From CALMEH01 sp964548225 (GTDB lineage: Bacteria > Acidobacteriota > Blastocatellia > Pyrinomonadales > Pyrinomonadaceae): 64,000 bases of DNA. Under the pieces are notes generated by a model. That model saw only the letters and a program-made list of their open reading frames with translations, did no database searches and was not told the DNA's origin. The stretch is from contig CAZJQP010000008.1 of the NCBI GenBank assembly GCA_964548225.1, positions 1-64,000 on the forward strand, given 5' to 3'. The translations under genes and the position numbers were made by a program. The stretch's first letter is position 1. The number at the start of each line of letters is the position of its first letter. Positions 61,502-64,000 of this stretch are shown here, one piece after another.

Positions 61502-63634
61502 ATGAAAATGAATATTTTAGGCTTTTATAAAAAATTACAATTAAATCGGTTTCAAGTCAGATTTATTTTACGCAGTTTGGTTTTGCTGGCGTGTTTGGCA
61601 TTAGCTCTGCCGACATTTGCGGCTTGGACGCAACAGCAAAAAATCACTTCGACACCGCGCGGTGTCGGAGCGCAATTCGGTAATGCGACGGCGATTAGCG
61701 GAAATACGATGGTTGTCGGCGCGAGATTTGACGGCACAACTGCTTCGCAAGCGGGCGCGGCATATGTTTTTGTTTTGAATAACGGAACTTGGACGCAACA
61801 AGCGGTTTTGTTGGCAAATGACGGCACGGCTTTAGACAAATTCGGCTATTCGGTGGCGATTGATGGAAATACGATTGTCGTCGGCGCATATCAAGACGAC
61901 ACGGGGTTTGCCGACGGCGGTTCGGCTTATGTTTTTGTCCGAAGCGGCACGACTTGGACGTTTCAGCAAAAATTGACTCCGGCTTTGCAAGCGGCGAGTG
62001 ACGAATTTGGCAACTCTGTCGGCATCACGGGCGACTCAATCATCGTCGGAGCGCATTTTTCAGATTTGCCGTCCAACTCCGACGCGGGCGCGGCTTACGT
62101 TTTCCAGCGAAGCGGCACGACTTGGACGGAAATACAAAAACTCACGCCATCGTCGGGAACAGGCGCACCGCTAGGCGGCAACAATTTCGGCGAATCGGTG
62201 GCGATGAGTAATGGAAAAGCCGTTATCGGTGCGTCGGGCGACAACACCCCAAACACCGCCGCCGGAGCGGTTTATGTTTTTTCCCAAGGCGGCGGTGGTT
62301 TTTACGGTGTCGAACAAAAACTGACCATTCTAAACGGCTCAAACGGCGACCGCTTCGGCTCGTCCGTCGCCATCGAAGGCAGTGCGCTCGTCGGCGGTGC
62401 GCGTGAATATTCGCCCGTCGTCGGACAGATAGCTTACGGCGCGGCTTACGTTTATGAATTCAACGGTTCGACGTGGATTTCACAAGGCAGACTGACCGCT
62501 TCGGACGGCACATCATTTGACCGCTTCGGCTGGTCGGTTGCCGTCAGCAACAATGTTATTGCAGTTGGCGCACGCGAAGACGACACGACGGTTGGCGCAG
62601 ATGCGGGTTCGGCTTACATCTTTTCAAGAGTCGGAAATGGTTGGTCTGAAACACAAAAACTTGCGCCAACCGATACTTTCAACGGTGATCGCTTTGGCTC
62701 AGGCGTGGCTTTGAGCAACAGAAATTTAGTCATCGGTGCGGCGGAAAAACAATTAACTGCGCCAAATGGTCAGGGCGCGGCGTATTATTTCACCTTGCCA
62801 CCGCCGAAAGTTAAATTCGATTTCGACGGCGACGGCAAAGCCGATATTTCGATTTTCCGCCCGCTTAACGGTCAATGGTGGTATCAGAGAAGTTTGAATA
62901 ATTCGGTCAACGCCCTGCAATTCGGCACTTCAACCGACAAACCTGTTCCCGCCGATTACGACGGCGACGGCAAAACCGATATTGCCATCTTTCGACCTTC
63001 AACGGGCGATTGGTTTATTCTGAGAAGCTCGAATTTATCTTTTTACGCAGTTCCCTTCGGCACATCAACCGACAAATCTGCGCCTGGCGATTTTGACGGC
63101 GATAGTTTTGCAGACATTGCGGTTTTTCGCGCTTCGGAAGGCACTTGGTATATCAATAAATCATCGGGCGGAATTCAAATCTCGCAATGGGGCGGCGCGG
63201 GCGATGTTCCGGTAAATTCGGATTACGACGGCGATGGCAAATCAGACCTTGCCATTTTTCGCCCGTCAAACGGTTCTTGGTGGCTCAATCGTTCAACCGC
63301 AGGCATTTTTGTAACAACCTTCGGAGTCAGCACGGACAAAATAGTCGCGGCAGATTACACCGGCGACGGCAAGACTGATGTTGCCGTCTGGCGACCGGGC
63401 AACGGAAGTTGGTATGTTCTCAGAAGCGAAGATTCGAGTTTCTACGCCGTGCCATTCGGAGCAAACGGCGATATTCCCGTTGCGGCAGATTACGACGGCG
63501 ACGGCAAAGCCGACATCGGAGTTTTCCGTCCCGACGGCGCAAATTGGTTTATCCAACGCTCAACCGCCGGAATTTTAATTCAACAATTCGGCGCAAACGG
63601 CGATTTACCGACTGCCGCCTCGTTTATTCCGTAA
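61502..63634 (+). CDS. Secreted FG-GAP / VCBS repeat protein
   Basis: 710 aa with a long signal sequence (cut near TFA-AW). Residues 40-430 form an integrin-like FG-GAP propeller with repeats of DKFGYSVAIDGNTIVVGA and GAAYVF, about 55 residues apart. Residues 435-710 are VCBS repeats with DYDGDGKTDIAIFRPSTGDW, ending in GANGDLPTAASFIP. It is likely exported to the surface. I start at MKMNILGF, after an AAGGAGAA ribosome site; earlier in-frame codons lie in the promoter motif. Confidence 0.9.
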   Translation: MKMNILGFYKKLQLNRFQVRFILRSLVLLACLALALPTFAAWTQQQKITSTPRGVGAQFGNATAISGNTMVVGARFDGTTASQAGAAYVFVLNNGTWTQQAVLLANDGTALDKFGYSVAIDGNTIVVGAYQDDTGFADGGSAYVFVRSGTTWTFQQKLTPALQAASDEFGNSVGITGDSIIVGAHFSDLPSNSDAGAAYVFQRSGTTWTEIQKLTPSSGTGAPLGGNNFGESVAMSNGKAVIGASGDNTPNTAAGAVYVFSQGGGGFYGVEQKLTILNGSNGDRFGSSVAIEGSALVGGAREYSPVVGQIAYGAAYVYEFNGSTWISQGRLTASDGTSFDRFGWSVAVSNNVIAVGAREDDTTVGADAGSAYIFSRVGNGWSETQKLAPTDTFNGDRFGSGVALSNRNLVIGAAEKQLTAPNGQGAAYYFTLPPPKVKFDFDGDGKADISIFRPLNGQWWYQRSLNNSVNALQFGTSTDKPVPADYDGDGKTDIAIFRPSTGDWFILRSSNLSFYAVPFGTSTDKSAPGDFDGDSFADIAVFRASEGTWYINKSSGGIQISQWGGAGDVPVNSDYDGDGKSDLAIFRPSNGSWWLNRSTAGIFVTTFGVSTDKIVAADYTGDGKTDVAVWRPGNGSWYVLRSEDSSFYAVPFGANGDIPVAADYDGDGKADIGVFRPDGANWFIQRSTAGILIQQFGANGDLPTAASFIP

Positions 63635-63637
63635 ATT

Positions 63638-63715
63638 GTTCAGAGTTACGCCTTCAAACGTGAAGAAATCGCCCGCGAAGTGCGCGATTTCACGGCTAAA
63701 GCCTTAACTCTGAAC
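63638..63715 (+). terminator. Long hairpin after the FG-GAP gene
   Basis: GTTCAGAGTTA (63638-63648) pairs with TAACTCTGAAC (63705-63715), with an inner GAAATCGC/GCGATTTC stem. It lies 4 nt after the stop codon. Confidence 0.7.
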
Positions 63716-63830
63716 TAACTCTGAATTTTTCGCTTGTGATTTTGGCATTGGCTATGTAAAATTGAAATTAAAGTAAAGATTCTCAAATAAAGAATCTGAA
63801 TTTTTGAAAATAGGAGAAATTATAAAAGAA

Positions 63831-64000
63831 ATGTCAGCAGTTGCAGCACCGACGGTTGAAATGATTGTAACCGATTCGGCAATTAAAGAAATTAAAGGAT
63901 TTTTGGCGGGCGAAGACGATTTACCGGAAACCGCAGGCTTGCGCGTCCGCGTCGTGCCGGGCGGATGTTCAGGTTTTCAATATAGTTTGAACATCGAGGA
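63831..64000 (+). CDS. A-type iron-sulfur carrier (ErpA/IscA/HesB), partial
   Basis: The start (MSAVAAPTVEMIVTDSAIKE) and 56 codons are in the window; the gene continues beyond it. RVVPGGCSGFQYSL contains the first cluster-binding cysteine in its normal context. It receives and delivers Fe-S clusters. AGGAGA precedes the ATG. Confidence 0.88.
   Translation, partial: MSAVAAPTVEMIVTDSAIKEIKGFLAGEDDLPETAGLRVRVVPGGCSGFQYSLNIE

Noticed and set aside
1..64000. Insertion sequence or prophage
   Set aside because: No transposase, integrase or phage structural gene was recognised, despite many palindromic repeats and a clear accessory island.
1..64000. tRNA or rRNA genes
   Set aside because: No cloverleaf with a GTTCRA loop or rRNA-like segment was recognised by reading; a covariance search would settle this.

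Overview
The window is about 64 kb of AT-rich bacterial chromosome. No tRNA or rRNA gene was recognised. Gene content points to the Acidobacteriota, most likely class Blastocatellia (Pyrinomonadaceae-like), at moderate confidence. The clues are three secreted delta-60/FG-GAP/VCBS proteins with the typical 'DYDGDGKTDIAVFRPSTG' repeats, a TIGR02999-type ECF sigma factor beside a Ser/Thr kinase with C-terminal TPRs, many secreted peptidases, and an abundance of heptanucleotide and palindromic intergenic repeats. No database search was run; all family names come from reading motifs.

Layout. 0-13.7 kb: a small coiled-coil protein behind a 21-nt repeat array, a CocE/S15 hydrolase, a DUF2235-like hydrolase, gap, a TolC-type protein, a minus-strand run (DUF3574, MogA, Uma2, CoA-binding protein, membrane protein, EamA transporter), an MGDG-synthase-type glycosyltransferase and an M1 peptidase. 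13.7-19.4 kb is an accessory island. It holds a broken CopG antitoxin, a UPF0175/PIN pair, a zeta-like kinase toxin pair flanked by 47-bp direct repeats that are themselves broken antitoxin starts, a restriction-modification locus whose methyltransferase is truncated, an orphan gene tail, a second 21-nt array and its helical protein. 19.4-27.7 kb is housekeeping: uvrB, a HEAT protein, purC, a Fis-type regulator, a MOSC protein and CIRCE-controlled groES-groEL. 28.4-29.6 kb carries two more toxin-antitoxin pairs. 29.9-35 kb holds two paralogous delta-60/VCBS proteins, followed by a third 21-nt array. 35.7-55.3 kb: an LCCL-domain zinc-ribbon protein, prolyl oligopeptidase, an O-antigen ligase/TPR/DegT operon, nth, an orphan sensor kinase, a long overlapping minus-strand run from an ArsC-like protein down to recQ, a lipoprotein and mrp. 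A fourth 21-nt array lies at 55.6 kb. 56.3-64 kb: Ser/Thr kinase, ECF sigma factor, a secreted protein, a peptidoglycan-binding-like protein, a SET-domain protein, a third FG-GAP/VCBS protein and the start of an A-type Fe-S carrier gene.

Two observations stand out. First, four separate degenerate arrays share a 21-nt period and internal dyads but have unrelated sequences; two of them sit directly upstream of small helical proteins. Second, an identical bipartite motif (GAGCCGATT, 11 nt, TGCGCGTAATGTGCAG) precedes the kinase, a secreted protein gene and the third FG-GAP gene around the ECF sigma gene, which looks like a small ECF regulon.
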